From assembly GCA_020354645.1 (NCBI GenBank), contig CP070652.1, positions 2,475,445 to 2,515,322 of the forward strand: 39,878 bases of DNA, read 5' to 3'. The notes under the pieces were generated by a model. It saw only the letters and a program-made list of their open reading frames with translations, made no database searches and was not told the DNA's origin. Both the position numbers and the translations under genes were made by a program. Shown in pieces: positions 26,905 through 36,316 of this stretch. The number at the start of each line of letters is the position of its first letter. Positions within the stretch are counted from its first letter, which is position 1. Source of the stretch: Deltaproteobacteria bacterium (GTDB lineage Bacteria; Desulfobacterota; Desulfobacteria; Desulfobacterales; G020354645).

Positions 26905-27208
26905 ATGATCCCTCCTCCCCTTACAAATATTTGCAATGTTTTAAGTGTTAGCAGGTTTCTTGCGGCTAATTTAATACCGATGGTCTGTTTCGTCAAATAA
27001 AAATTGTCGACGATGCGGCCAATATTGAATAATATATTGCAATTTTTGTTTTATTTTGATAGATAACTAACCAGTCCGCATCAGCATAAGCCCATGTGTG
27101 ATGAAAACAAATATCCAACACCGATAACTATCTCGCTTCTCTTACAGGTAACCAATGTGCAAGCCCCCCGTGAAATCGTAACCTCGCAACGAATATCTTA
27201 ATTTTGCA
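26905..27208. other. Intergenic region before the acyltransferase gene
   Basis: A 304-base divergent gap. It is A/T-rich and holds a weak promoter-like pair on plus (TTGTCG and AATAAT, 18 bases apart, near 27004-27033). Nothing else supported. Confidence 0.3.
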
Positions 27209-29848
27209 ATGCCAGAATCAAAACAACTAAAACCGACAAAATATATAATTAAATTACGTGAGTGGATCAGCAAGGCCCTCGATGGGACCCACAACCATTA
27301 CAGCTGCTTTCTTCCGGGTAATTCCGGCTCATTCTCATCTTTTATTTTGCGGCTTTTCTACGCCGGTATCAAATTAGACGATGATCAACTCGATATTATC
27401 AGAAAAATTCCCGAAGATGCTATCCTGGTATATACAACCAAGTACAAAAGCAAATTTGACTATCTATTCTATCATACCCGCTACAGACAAAAAGCCCTGC
27501 CCTACCCTGAAATCGGATTGGACTATAAAATCTTTCTTTGGCAAAGAGTCTCCCGCTTGTTCAAAATCATCTTGGCCAAACTGGACTTCTTCTTTCAAAG
27601 CTTCTCCTTTCCGGATCCCTATAAAAGCGGGTATATCAAAAAAGAACTGTTGGCCGGCAGCGCCGGATTTATGTCCTTGGTGGAAAAGGGCGGATTTTAT
27701 CGCCGATTCGTCAAGGCCAAATTAGATCCGATCCGATATCTAATCGAAATCCAAAAAACGGTCGACCGCCCGATCTTCATCATTCCCCAGCTGATGTTCT
27801 TCACCAAAGACCCCAGCCGATCTATCCCGAACCTCATCGATATTTTGTTTGGTGGTGAAGACCGACCGGGAAGATTGCGCCGTTTGATTACGCTCATCAG
27901 AAAGCCCGGAAAAGTCTTTGTGGAAGTTTCCGAATCATTAAATCTGCAAAAATATTTAGAGCAGGAAGATATCCGAGAACAGACCGTGGCCCAGCAGACC
28001 CGTGCCATCCGACAAACACTTTTAGCCCAGATCAATCGCCACCGCCAAAGCATCACCGGACCCGTGCTCAAATCGCGGGAGGAGCTCAAGGAAAGCATTT
28101 TAGGAAACGATCGCTTTCACAAATTCATAGAGAATTATTCCAACTCTAGGGATATTCCCATGCATGAGGTGCGAAAAAAAGCCGATGCCTACCTCGAAGA
28201 AATTGCGGCCCATTATAGTATCGGCTTAATAAAAATAGCTTCTCTCTTTGTCGGCTGGATTCTCAAAACCATGTTTGACGGCGTCACCATCAATCATGAA
28301 GAACTGAACCGGGTTAAAACCATGTCACAAAAAGGCCCGCTAATTCTGATACCCAACCACAAAAGCCATATTGATTACTTGCTGCTGTCTTATTTATTGT
28401 ATCAAAACAATCTGCCCTGCCCGCATATTGCTGCCGGAAAAAATCTTTCATTTTGGCCCATGGGGCCTCTGTTCCGCAAGGGCGGTGCGTTTTTCATTCG
28501 TCGAAGCTTTCGCGGGGCAGTGCTTTATTCAAAAGTTTTCACCGAGTACATCAATAGGCTGCTGCAAGAGGGGTTTAATATCGAATTTTTTATCGAAGGC
28601 GGCAGAAGTCGAACCGGAAAATTGATCCTTCCCAAATTGGGTTTACTCTCCATTCTGCTGGATGCCTATAAAAACGGAGTTTGTGAAGATATGATATTCG
28701 TGCCGATATATATCGGTTATGACCAAGTCCTTGAAGAAAGCGCCTATCTTCACGAACTGGAGGGGGGGCAAAAAAAACAGGAAAGCATATGGCAAGTCTT
28801 AAAAGCTAGAAAATTTTTGAAAAAAAGATATGGCAAGATATACGTCCAGTTTCATGAACCGCTGTCACTCAAGGAAATCCTAAACCAACAGGGCACTTCG
28901 CTGGCGGAAATGGAACCCAAAGACAAAAACGCCTTCTGCCGGAATCTGGGGCACAGGATGATAAATTCCATCAACCGAAAGACAGTCGTAACACCGCACG
29001 GATTGGTTGCCAGTGCACTTTTGAACTTTGCGAAAAAAAGATTTCCATACGACCATTTAAAATCGCAGGTCGATACCTACTTAAAATATTTGAATGCACA
29101 AGGTGCCGCCCTGACCGACACCCTTATTATCGATCAGGATCATGCCATCCGAAATGCTTTTGATTCCTATGTGCAACGCAAATTCATTGAAGCGGCCCCA
29201 AAGGCCAAAGAAAATCCCGCACCCGAGAGTCGGTATGAGGTAATCGAAAACAGAAGACCATTTCTGGAATATTATAAAAATAACTGTATTTCCTTTTTTG
29301 TTCCGGCCGCATTCACCGCTCTTGAAATACTGAATAGAGATGCATTCCAGTTTTCTGCCGCCGACCTGCACCAGGGTTATGCTTTCCTTCAGGAATTCTT
29401 TAAAAATGAATTCGCTTACGACATCGAACTCACGCCGGAATATTATGTCAGAAAAAGCCTCAAAGCTTTTATTGACGACGCGATCATAATGCCCCACCAA
29501 ACATTGCCGGACACTTACAATGTAACCTCGGCCGGTTTCCGGAAGCTAAAACTATATTCAAGATTCTTGAAAACCTATTTTGAATCCTACTGGGTTGTGT
29601 TGAACTTTTTCATGCACAGTCCTCAAAACTCAATGAACGCCAAAGAACGCCTCAAAAAAATCGAAACCCGCGGAAATCGCATGTATAAAAGACATGAAAT
29701 TGATCGAAAAGAAGCCCTGTCAAAGGTGAGCTACCAAAATGCGATCGATTTTTTTCTCAGCCGGGGTGTGAGGTGTTCTGAAAACAGCGACAAAATTGCA
29801 ATTTATAAAGAGGCTATCACCAAATACATGCATCGGCTTCAAAATTAA
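27209..29848 (+). CDS. plsB: Glycerol-3-phosphate acyltransferase, PlsB-like
   Basis: An 879-residue acyltransferase that transfers a fatty acyl group to sn-glycerol-3-phosphate, the first step of membrane lipid synthesis. Catalytic motif I is NHKSHIDYLLLSYLLY (H384 and D389, the H-x4-D pair). GGAFFIRRSF (motif II), FFIEGGRSRTGK (motif III) and FVPIYIGYD (motif IV) follow in order, as in E. coli PlsB (807 residues). The N-terminal 350 residues are PlsB-like, not the short PlsC form. The protein is peripheral or monotopic. No good ribosome binding site is seen before ATG 27209. A fused nucleotidyltransferase-kinase gene begins 41 bases downstream. Confidence 0.93.
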   Translation: MPESKQLKPTKYIIKLREWISKALDGTHNHYSCFLPGNSGSFSSFILRLFYAGIKLDDDQLDIIRKIPEDAILVYTTKYKSKFDYLFYHTRYRQKALPYPEIGLDYKIFLWQRVSRLFKIILAKLDFFFQSFSFPDPYKSGYIKKELLAGSAGFMSLVEKGGFYRRFVKAKLDPIRYLIEIQKTVDRPIFIIPQLMFFTKDPSRSIPNLIDILFGGEDRPGRLRRLITLIRKPGKVFVEVSESLNLQKYLEQEDIREQTVAQQTRAIRQTLLAQINRHRQSITGPVLKSREELKESILGNDRFHKFIENYSNSRDIPMHEVRKKADAYLEEIAAHYSIGLIKIASLFVGWILKTMFDGVTINHEELNRVKTMSQKGPLILIPNHKSHIDYLLLSYLLYQNNLPCPHIAAGKNLSFWPMGPLFRKGGAFFIRRSFRGAVLYSKVFTEYINRLLQEGFNIEFFIEGGRSRTGKLILPKLGLLSILLDAYKNGVCEDMIFVPIYIGYDQVLEESAYLHELEGGQKKQESIWQVLKARKFLKKRYGKIYVQFHEPLSLKEILNQQGTSLAEMEPKDKNAFCRNLGHRMINSINRKTVVTPHGLVASALLNFAKKRFPYDHLKSQVDTYLKYLNAQGAALTDTLIIDQDHAIRNAFDSYVQRKFIEAAPKAKENPAPESRYEVIENRRPFLEYYKNNCISFFVPAAFTALEILNRDAFQFSAADLHQGYAFLQEFFKNEFAYDIELTPEYYVRKSLKAFIDDAIIMPHQTLPDTYNVTSAGFRKLKLYSRFLKTYFESYWVVLNFFMHSPQNSMNAKERLKKIETRGNRMYKRHEIDRKEALSKVSYQNAIDFFLSRGVRCSENSDKIAIYKEAITKYMHRLQN

Positions 29849-29889
29849 GGTCCCTGGCCGGTTCAGACTATCGTCCAAACAACAAAGAT

Positions 29890-31587
29890 ATGAAGGCCCT
29901 GATTCTCGCCGCAGGATACGGCACCCGACTGCAGCCTTTCACGTCAAACTTTCCCAAAGCCCTTTTCCCCATCGCCGGACGTCCGCTGCTCGATATCACT
30001 ATTGCAGCTCTGCAAGCGGCCGGTTGTCAAGCGATCATAATAAACACCCATCACCAGAACCAAAGAATCGATGCCTTTTTGGCTGAGCACAAATACGCCA
30101 TACCCGTCCAAACCCGCTATGAACCGATAATTTTAGGGACCGGCGGCGCAATAAGGAACGTGACGGATTTTTGGGACAACCATCCCTTCATGGTCATCAA
30201 CGGTGATATCGTCACGGACATTAATTTGCGAACAGTTTATGAATTTCACCTAAATCATCGCTATCCGGCAACTTTGGTTCTGCATGACTGCCCGCGGTTC
30301 AATAGCGTTTTGATCAGCACTGATGAATTTATCGAGGGGTTTGACGATCAGCGGCAAGAAGATAAGACGGTTCCAACCACCATGCTGTCTTTTACCGGCA
30401 TACAGGTACTGGATCCCGAAATTCTCAATTTTATCCCGGCCACCGGATATTTTAGCAGTATTGCCGCTTATAAAAAAATGATAGGAGCAGGTCGCAAGAT
30501 TAAGGCATTTATACCCGCAAATCACTACTGGAGAGATATCGGAACTCCGGAAAGTTATCAGAGGACAGTTTACGATAAAATGGCTCCTGAGGCCTTCATA
30601 CGCGCTTGGCACCGGTGTGAGTTCCGAAAAATAGAACGAACGAAACTCAAAGGCGATGGATCTGATCGAAAATGGTATCGATTGACAGCCGGAAAACGCT
30701 CTCTTGTAATGGCTGATCACGGTCTCAGAAAAGGCCCTCAAACCTCAGAGGTTGATGCCTTTGTGGCCATTGGCCGCCATTTATACACCGCCGGGCTACC
30801 GGTTCCAAAAATATATCTGGATGATACCTTTTCCGGCCTGGTTTTTATGGAAGATCTGGGAGATCACAATCTTCAAAGTGTTATACAAAAGATTCGTCGC
30901 ACCAATGACGTTGTGAGCCGCTACCAAAAAATCATCAAGCTGCTTTTAAAACTTTCGATACTGGGAGCAAAAAATTTCAACATTTCATGGACGTATCAAA
31001 CCGCCACCTACAGCCGGGAGCTGATCCTTGAAAACGAATGCCGTTATTTTATTGAAGCGTTTTTGCGGCAGTATCTGGGCTGGGACACGACTTTCAAAGA
31101 TCTCGAAGAGGAATTTATTTTCCTGGCAAAAAAGGCCACAGAATTTTCGATCAGCGGTTTCATGCACAGAGACTTTCAGTCCCGTAATATTTTGGTCAAA
31201 GACAATGCCTATTATATTATCGATTTCCAGGGCGGACGAATCGGACCCCTCCAGTATGATCTGGCGTCTCTTCTGATAGACCCCTATGTCGGTCTGCCCT
31301 TAACGGTACAAAAGCAACTGCTCGATTATTGCATCAAAAATCTTGCCGGAGCCGGCATAGCAAAACCGGATAAATTCGGCCCCGGCTATCCCTATTGCGC
31401 TTTGACAAGAAATCTCCAAATACTGGGAGCTTTCGGCTACCTGAGCAAAATAAAGAAAAAAAAACACTTTGAAAAATACATCCCCTGTGCTGTAATGACG
31501 TTAAAAAAAAACCTCTCTTCCATGGAACGTTCAAGCTTTCCCAAGTTGAATAGGATCGCTGAAAAATTATACCTCAATTGTGCATAA
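29890..31587 (+). CDS. MurU-AmgK-like fusion: sugar-1-phosphate nucleotidyltransferase and amino-sugar kinase
   Basis: A 565-residue two-domain protein. Residues 1-~238 form a nucleotidyltransferase (ILAAGYGTRLQPFTSNFPKA, LGTGGAIRNV, MVINGDIVTD), resembling MurU, which makes UDP-MurNAc from MurNAc-1-phosphate. Residues ~250-565 form an aminoglycoside-phosphotransferase/choline-kinase fold like AmgK, the anomeric MurNAc/GlcNAc kinase. The catalytic loop is MHRDFQSRN (Asp428) and the metal motif is IIDFQGGRIGPLQYDLASLL. In Pseudomonas the two enzymes are separate genes; here they are one chain, kinase after transferase. A NamZ-like enzyme upstream could supply substrate. The last codons overlap a palindrome at 31576-31875. 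Confidence 0.85.
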   Translation: MKALILAAGYGTRLQPFTSNFPKALFPIAGRPLLDITIAALQAAGCQAIIINTHHQNQRIDAFLAEHKYAIPVQTRYEPIILGTGGAIRNVTDFWDNHPFMVINGDIVTDINLRTVYEFHLNHRYPATLVLHDCPRFNSVLISTDEFIEGFDDQRQEDKTVPTTMLSFTGIQVLDPEILNFIPATGYFSSIAAYKKMIGAGRKIKAFIPANHYWRDIGTPESYQRTVYDKMAPEAFIRAWHRCEFRKIERTKLKGDGSDRKWYRLTAGKRSLVMADHGLRKGPQTSEVDAFVAIGRHLYTAGLPVPKIYLDDTFSGLVFMEDLGDHNLQSVIQKIRRTNDVVSRYQKIIKLLLKLSILGAKNFNISWTYQTATYSRELILENECRYFIEAFLRQYLGWDTTFKDLEEEFIFLAKKATEFSISGFMHRDFQSRNILVKDNAYYIIDFQGGRIGPLQYDLASLLIDPYVGLPLTVQKQLLDYCIKNLAGAGIAKPDKFGPGYPYCALTRNLQILGAFGYLSKIKKKKHFEKYIPCAVMTLKKNLSSMERSSFPKLNRIAEKLYLNCA

Positions 31588-31875
31588 ACAAAATGAAGAA
31601 TGAATTATAACTATTTAGTATCACGAGGTATTCGAAATATTCAACGACATCGCTGTAAACCAATGATAACAGAATGATAGTTGTCTTATTTATTTCTTCA
31701 TTTTGTTTACCCTTCGGGAAGGCCGATGATACCCCATAGCCCTCGGCTTGACTCCTGCGGTGTCTGCGTTGCCAAGGGTTCGCATTAGTTTACTGCGGCT
31801 TGACTTCGGCTGAGCTCAGGCGAAGCCCACCCTTGGACGCCTTGGATCTGGGGCATCCTCGACTTTTGCACAATT
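31576..31875. repeat. Compound palindromic element between the MurU-AmgK gene and dapB
   Basis: AATTGTGCA (31576-31584), which contains the last codons of the upstream gene, pairs with TGCACAATT (31867-31875). Inside are two hairpins side by side. The first has a perfect 16-base arm pair: TAAACAAAATGAAGAA (31585-31600) with TTCTTCATTTTGTTTA (31694-31709). The second runs from about 31724 to 31856: GATGATACCCCA pairs with TGGGGCATC, CCAAGGGT with ACCCTTGG, and CTTCG with CGAAG around CTGAGCTCAG. It fills most of the 392-base gap before dapB. The upstream stop codon lies inside the first arm. Confidence 0.75.
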
Positions 31876-31979
31876 AAGATATGGTAGTTGCTAAAATACC
31901 ATTCCGACAACACATTACCATTCATTGGGCCTGACCGACGGGTATTTTTGAAAATCACCATAATTTGAGGAGGTGTTCA

Positions 31980-32810
31980 ATGGGTAAATTAAAAGTCATG
32001 GTTAACGGTCTTCCCGGCAACATGGCCGGTGTGGTGGCACGCCAGATATACTCTGACGACCGCTTTGATCTGTTACCGCATTCACTCACCGGCCCTGAAA
32101 TATCAGCCACTGAACACACTGTCGAAGGCTTCAACATTCGGCTCATAGACCCCGACGCACGGAAGGCGGCAATAACTGAACTCAAGAATTCCGAAAGCGC
32201 GTTTATCAGTGTAGACTATACCCATCCCGCGGCCGTAAACGAAAATGCTCAATTTTACTGCAATCACAGCTTGCCCTTTGTAATGGGCACCACCGGCGGT
32301 GACCGCAAGCTTCTCGAAGATACGGTGGCTGCATCTTCCATCCCGGCAGTTATTGCACCGAATATGGCAAAACAAATCGTCGGATTTCAGGCCATGGTGG
32401 AATATGCGGCCGAGACGTTTCCGGGCCTTTTTAAAGGGTATTCTTTACAAATCAGGGAAAGTCATCAGGAAGGAAAAGCAGACACCAGTGGAACCGCCAA
32501 AGCCATGGTTAAATATTTTAATGCACTGGGCACCCCTTTTTCAACAGATGAAATTGTAATGGAGCGCGATCCTGCCATCCAAAAAGCCAGCTGGGGCATC
32601 CCGGAAGAATATTTGGCCGGGCATGGATGGCATACCTATACCCTTGTATCGGATGACAAAACCGTACGATTCGAGTTCAGTCACAACGTCAACGGACGTG
32701 AGGTTTATGGTAAAGGCACCCTGGATGCCGTGCTTTATTTGTCTGAAAAAATAAGCGCTGGCGCGGAAGGTAAGATCTATACGATGATAGATGTACTGAA
32801 AGGCAGCTAG
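31980..32810 (+). CDS. dapB: 4-hydroxy-tetrahydrodipicolinate reductase, plant-type DapB
   Basis: A 276-residue NAD(P)H-dependent reductase of the lysine and meso-diaminopimelate pathway. It starts KVMVNGLPGNMAGVVAR (dinucleotide-binding loop). It has VDYTHPAAVNENAQFY, FVMGTTGGDRKLLEDTV, and the catalytic region ESHQEGKADTSGTAKAM with His162 and Lys166. The ends GTLDAVLYL and KIYTMIDVL are also conserved. These segments resemble plant chloroplast DapB far more than E. coli DapB. The start is fixed by GAGGAGGTG (31967-31975) just before ATG 31980; an upstream TTG would add five residues only. No other dap genes adjoin it. Confidence 0.92.
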   Translation: MGKLKVMVNGLPGNMAGVVARQIYSDDRFDLLPHSLTGPEISATEHTVEGFNIRLIDPDARKAAITELKNSESAFISVDYTHPAAVNENAQFYCNHSLPFVMGTTGGDRKLLEDTVAASSIPAVIAPNMAKQIVGFQAMVEYAAETFPGLFKGYSLQIRESHQEGKADTSGTAKAMVKYFNALGTPFSTDEIVMERDPAIQKASWGIPEEYLAGHGWHTYTLVSDDKTVRFEFSHNVNGREVYGKGTLDAVLYLSEKISAGAEGKIYTMIDVLKGS

Positions 32811-33019
32811 AAGCTATAAAATTGAATAACATACCAAAAATTTATACTAAATTGAGCAGTAGATATTCACTCTGAGTGAGTTAATTATTTGAACCATATT
32901 ATCTTGACCATAATTTAACAAGTCTGTTATTAATAGTAGGCGCCGCTTTTTAAAAATGTTGAGGTTTTCAGGCGCAAGTTAAACAAGTTTTAAAACCGTT
33001 CGGTAGGGAATGTTTTACA

Positions 33020-33220
33020 ATGAGCAACTTTGACGATTTATTGCCATTGCTGGATAATGGCGGTAACAGATCCTATGTGGAAAGACGACGAGAACTCAGC
33101 GAAAATTTTATTAAAGAAAGAAGATCTAACACAGATCGCCGGAAGGTTGCCGACCGCAGGAAGGTACCAAACCAGAAACGGAAAAACGGTCCGGAGCGCA
33201 GGGTCATATTTATAAAGTGA
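33020..33220 (+). CDS. Small basic Arg-rich protein of unknown function
   Basis: A 66-residue soluble protein with repeated RR and DRR motifs (YVERRRELS, RRSNTDRRKVADRRK, PERRVIFIK). The first 15 residues are acidic and hydrophobic; the remainder is strongly basic, which may mean nucleic-acid binding. Short proteins with this RRxxxDRR pattern occur in Desulfobacterota, but no function is known to me. AGGGA lies about 11 bases before the ATG. It stands alone, 210 bases after dapB. The composition pattern makes a real gene more likely than chance. Confidence 0.6.
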   Translation: MSNFDDLLPLLDNGGNRSYVERRRELSENFIKERRSNTDRRKVADRRKVPNQKRKNGPERRVIFIK

Positions 33221-33257
33221 ATTTATATTCTTAAGGCGTCATCTTCCATCACAGGGT

Positions 33258-34010
33258 TTAATCTCCTCCCATCCCGGGGATCCCTTTTTTCTCCAGTGTT
33301 CCCCCTTTGACGATTTGTTCCAGAAACGCACGGGCGCCTTCATGGTCGGGATCAATCTCCAGAATTTGCTCGAACTGCTCAGCAGCTTTGTGTAAATCTC
33401 CTCTTTCCACGTAAAACAAGCCCAAGAACTCCCGAAACTCGATGACCTTCGGTTCCAATCGAATTGTCTTTAAAAGTTCCTCTTCAGCCCGATCGTAATT
33501 CAACGTCTCCTGAAGGGCCTTTGCGAGACCAAAATGATTGTCGGCACTTTTCGAATTTATCGCGAGTCCCTGCTTAAATGCCTGAATGGATTCATCGATC
33601 TGGCCCAATTCCAGATAGGCTTCACCCAAATTATGGAAAATTTGATCGGTTTTATACCCCAGTGAAATAGACTTTTCATAATACAGTACTTCTTTGGAGC
33701 GGTTACCGGTTTGGCCATAGGCGTATCCGAGATAGTAGTAAGCCAAAGCGTTTGAGGGATCCTTTTCAATTATGCGCTCATAAAGGCGGATACCGGTTTG
33801 ATAATCACCAGCGGCCATGGCCTGATATGCTCTTTGCTCGATTGTATCGATTTTTTCATAAGTCGCAGGTGTCACCAAAGATTTTTGGACACTGTGTTTT
33901 GCACAAGCGCCTATGAAAACCAGAATTATCAGGCAAAGAATACCGCTGAAATACAGGGAAAAAATCAACTTTTGGAAATAATCAATCAGCCGATGAGGGT
34001 TCATTGTCAT
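33258..34010 (-). CDS. TPR-repeat lipoprotein
   Basis: A 250-residue protein. It has a membrane-spanning signal (residues 14-34) and a lipobox-like VFIGAC, with Cys36 as the likely lipidation site. About five or six tetratricopeptide repeats follow over residues 55-240 (for example ALAYYYLGYAYGQTGNRSKEV and AAEQFEQILEIDPDHEGARAFL). It is expected to be anchored to the periplasmic face of a membrane and to scaffold partners. ATG 34010 is chosen because AGGAG lies 8 bases upstream; the frame extends nine codons further into the preceding gene. It begins 17 bases after the helicase gene stops, so the two are probably cotranscribed. Partner unknown. Confidence 0.85.
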   Translation of the reverse strand: MTMNPHRLIDYFQKLIFSLYFSGILCLIILVFIGACAKHSVQKSLVTPATYEKIDTIEQRAYQAMAAGDYQTGIRLYERIIEKDPSNALAYYYLGYAYGQTGNRSKEVLYYEKSISLGYKTDQIFHNLGEAYLELGQIDESIQAFKQGLAINSKSADNHFGLAKALQETLNYDRAEEELLKTIRLEPKVIEFREFLGLFYVERGDLHKAAEQFEQILEIDPDHEGARAFLEQIVKGGTLEKKGIPGMGGD

Positions 34011-34026
34011 GGCAGCGGCTCCTGTA

Positions 34027-35799
34027 TTAGACCTCACTAAAACTCCAATAAGGATATTCCAGACGATAGACCCCTATTTTGCCGGGATTGTTCTCCCGGC
34101 TAGCGGCCAGCCAAAGGGTGCTCTCTCTGGCGGCCGTGGAGATAGGATCAATGGGATCCCAGTTGGGTATGAGAATCATGGCATTATCGGCACTGTACTC
34201 AATATCGCCTGATTCTTTGAACGACCCCAGATCAGGTTTTTTTGTGTATTGACCACCTGAGCCTCTGGACAACTCCGAAATCACGAAAAAAGCGACGTTT
34301 TGTTCGTCACGGATGGCTTCCATATGGCGCAGCCAGGAATCGATACCGGTCCGGCGGTCGGAAAGATCTTTAAACGGAAGTTTGTGAAGACTATCGACAA
34401 CAACAACCGTGTTATCCCTTCGGGTTTCGTGCTGGAGGAAATCAATCTGACGCCGCATAATATCAGGGTTCAGCTTTCTGTCGGTTACAACCCGGAAATA
34501 TTGGAGGATGGTCTTAAACTCCAACTGGGCGCGCTCGAATCTCCCGGCAGCTTCGTCATCCAAGTTGATTTTTCTCATTTCTTTATCAGATAATCTGCTC
34601 AGGCGGCAAAGTGTTCTAAGATATATTTTCTGGCGACCGTTTTCGAAATCATAATAAATAACCGGTGTTTTACGCCTGGCCATTTCGGTTGAAATCTGCA
34701 TGTAGAAACAGGATTTACCCGCCTTTGGGGGGCCCCCCATGATATTGATGCCGCGTATTCCACTCAAGGCATGGTCCATTTTTTGAAAACCAGAACTTGT
34801 GCCCATGAGGTCCTTGCCCCGATTCTCGTTCAGGGTCTCGAGAACGCTGCGATGCTCTTTTTCGGGTGAAACAAAAGGTGAAAATGATTTGCTTCTTTGG
34901 ATCATCTGAGAGACTGCGGATCGAAACTCCTTGCCCTTTTCTGCAGCTAGCTGGCACAGATTAAAGCCGCGCTTCAGATGAGTCGACCATTTTAATATCC
35001 TGGCTTTAAAGCCAAGCTTGGTGGCTAAAGCCCGGGCGGATAGTTGCGCCTCCGGGGCATTGCCGACGACAATAAAAAGATGATTGATGAAAGTCAGACG
35101 TTCGGGATTAATGTTTTCCAAATCCGCCACGGCAGGAACAGCGATACCTGGAAACCCGAGCTCTTTGAGGGTCAAAAGGTTGTTTTCACCTTCCGTGATG
35201 AACATGGCGCCGCCCTCGCATCGATCGATTTCGGGCATTTCATAGATCTGAAATTCACCTAAAAAAAACTTTTCATTGCCGTGCCAAAAGTTGTCATTCT
35301 CTCGACCGGGCAATATACAGCGGGCAGCGTATGCGTTGCCATCCTCCATGAAGTAAGGATATACCAGATAACGGCCGTTGTAGCCGATCTTCACCTCGTC
35401 CACCGCTGCCTTGGATACGCCGAATTCCCTGAAATAAGCGTATTGAGTATCCGTCATAAGGGAGGTAAATTTAGTGATATCGGGTTTGAGACTTTTCAGC
35501 GGGTAGATGATATCCTGAACAAAGGGGTCCCTGTCGGGATCGTAGCCTGGTACTTCTTTGGGATCAATGCCCATCAGACGTCCGAAATATAAAGGGAATC
35601 CTCCCGGTTTGCAGCGATTCAAACATCGAAAAAATCCAACAAAAAAACTTTCCGGATTGATTATGGCAACCATTGTCCCCGGTTTTTCAGTCTCACCGGC
35701 GGAACAAAACGGACAGGGAGCTTTCAGGTAATTCTTTTCTATCGACGCTCCAGGAACATGTTTCTGATAGAATTTTTTTATTTCGTCCGCAAAATCCAT
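34027..35799 (-). CDS. Twinkle/gp4-like primase-helicase with degenerate Toprim domain
   Basis: A 590-residue protein. An N-terminal zinc-ribbon-like motif has Cys29, Cys32, Cys59 and Cys63 (CPFC ... CLNRC). A Toprim-like segment follows with FITEGENNLLTLKELGFPG (Glu203, Glu205). The usual DxD motif is replaced by IVVGNAPEAQLS, so primer synthesis is probably lost. Residues 335-590 form a RecA/DnaB-type helicase core: Walker A GGPPKAGKS (355-363), DFENG (Glu386), Walker B TVVVVDSLHKL (Asp469) and a loop with ISELSRGSGGQ. The layout matches phage T7 gp4 and mitochondrial Twinkle. No phage genes surround it; it may be a domesticated phage gene or a repair helicase. Confidence 0.85.
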   Translation of the reverse strand: MDFADEIKKFYQKHVPGASIEKNYLKAPCPFCSAGETEKPGTMVAIINPESFFVGFFRCLNRCKPGGFPLYFGRLMGIDPKEVPGYDPDRDPFVQDIIYPLKSLKPDITKFTSLMTDTQYAYFREFGVSKAAVDEVKIGYNGRYLVYPYFMEDGNAYAARCILPGRENDNFWHGNEKFFLGEFQIYEMPEIDRCEGGAMFITEGENNLLTLKELGFPGIAVPAVADLENINPERLTFINHLFIVVGNAPEAQLSARALATKLGFKARILKWSTHLKRGFNLCQLAAEKGKEFRSAVSQMIQRSKSFSPFVSPEKEHRSVLETLNENRGKDLMGTSSGFQKMDHALSGIRGINIMGGPPKAGKSCFYMQISTEMARRKTPVIYYDFENGRQKIYLRTLCRLSRLSDKEMRKINLDDEAAGRFERAQLEFKTILQYFRVVTDRKLNPDIMRRQIDFLQHETRRDNTVVVVDSLHKLPFKDLSDRRTGIDSWLRHMEAIRDEQNVAFFVISELSRGSGGQYTKKPDLGSFKESGDIEYSADNAMILIPNWDPIDPISTAARESTLWLAASRENNPGKIGVYRLEYPYWSFSEV

Positions 35800-35965
35800 G
35801 CATTTATCTCCGAATAAAATTTCTATTTAATTCAGGTAATTATAGAAAAATAACGGCTGGATGTCAAGCCGGAATGGAAGGTTTTTTTGATAATAACTAC
35901 AAGTACAGGTCAGTAGAATATTTAGCCGGGTAAGGCGATGGGAGTAGCCTCTCAATGTAACTGAA

Positions 35966-36145
35966 TGAGGGGTCGGGGGTTTTTTTGATCCATTGTCGTA
36001 AGTCTTTTGTTTTTCTGCAATTTGGCAGTGGGGGAGACCGCAGCCACCGAAGGTGGAATGCGGAGGGGGAGAGTATCCCCCCTGCCAAATTGCTTAGAAA
36101 AACAAAGACTGGAGGCACAGGGTCAAAAAACTCCCCGACCCCTCA
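35966..36145 (+). repeat. ~180-bp palindromic element, copy 3
   Basis: Third copy of the element at 3421-3603 and 7208-7385. It has perfect ends TGAGGGG and CCCCTCA, the same central hairpin, and the same orientation. The right inner stem is one base different (CCCCCCTGCC), leaving a T-C mismatch. It lies between the helicase gene start (35799) and the selenoprotein stop (36317). The rest of this 517-base gap holds a short hairpin CGGCT / AGCCG near 35855, and nothing else supported. A frame through the repeat is not called as a gene. Confidence 0.9.
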
Positions 36146-36316
36146 AGTATTTATAAAGAGTTAAAATCAGGGAGTATATGTCGTCTTTTCACCAACGTCT
36201 CCTTCTTTTAATTACTAAAGAATTGGGCGAATGCATTATTCACTATTCAGGATTTGACACCAACAACACCAACACACAGTTGAGTAAGTTAACCTAGTCA
36301 ACAACGTGCCCTATCT

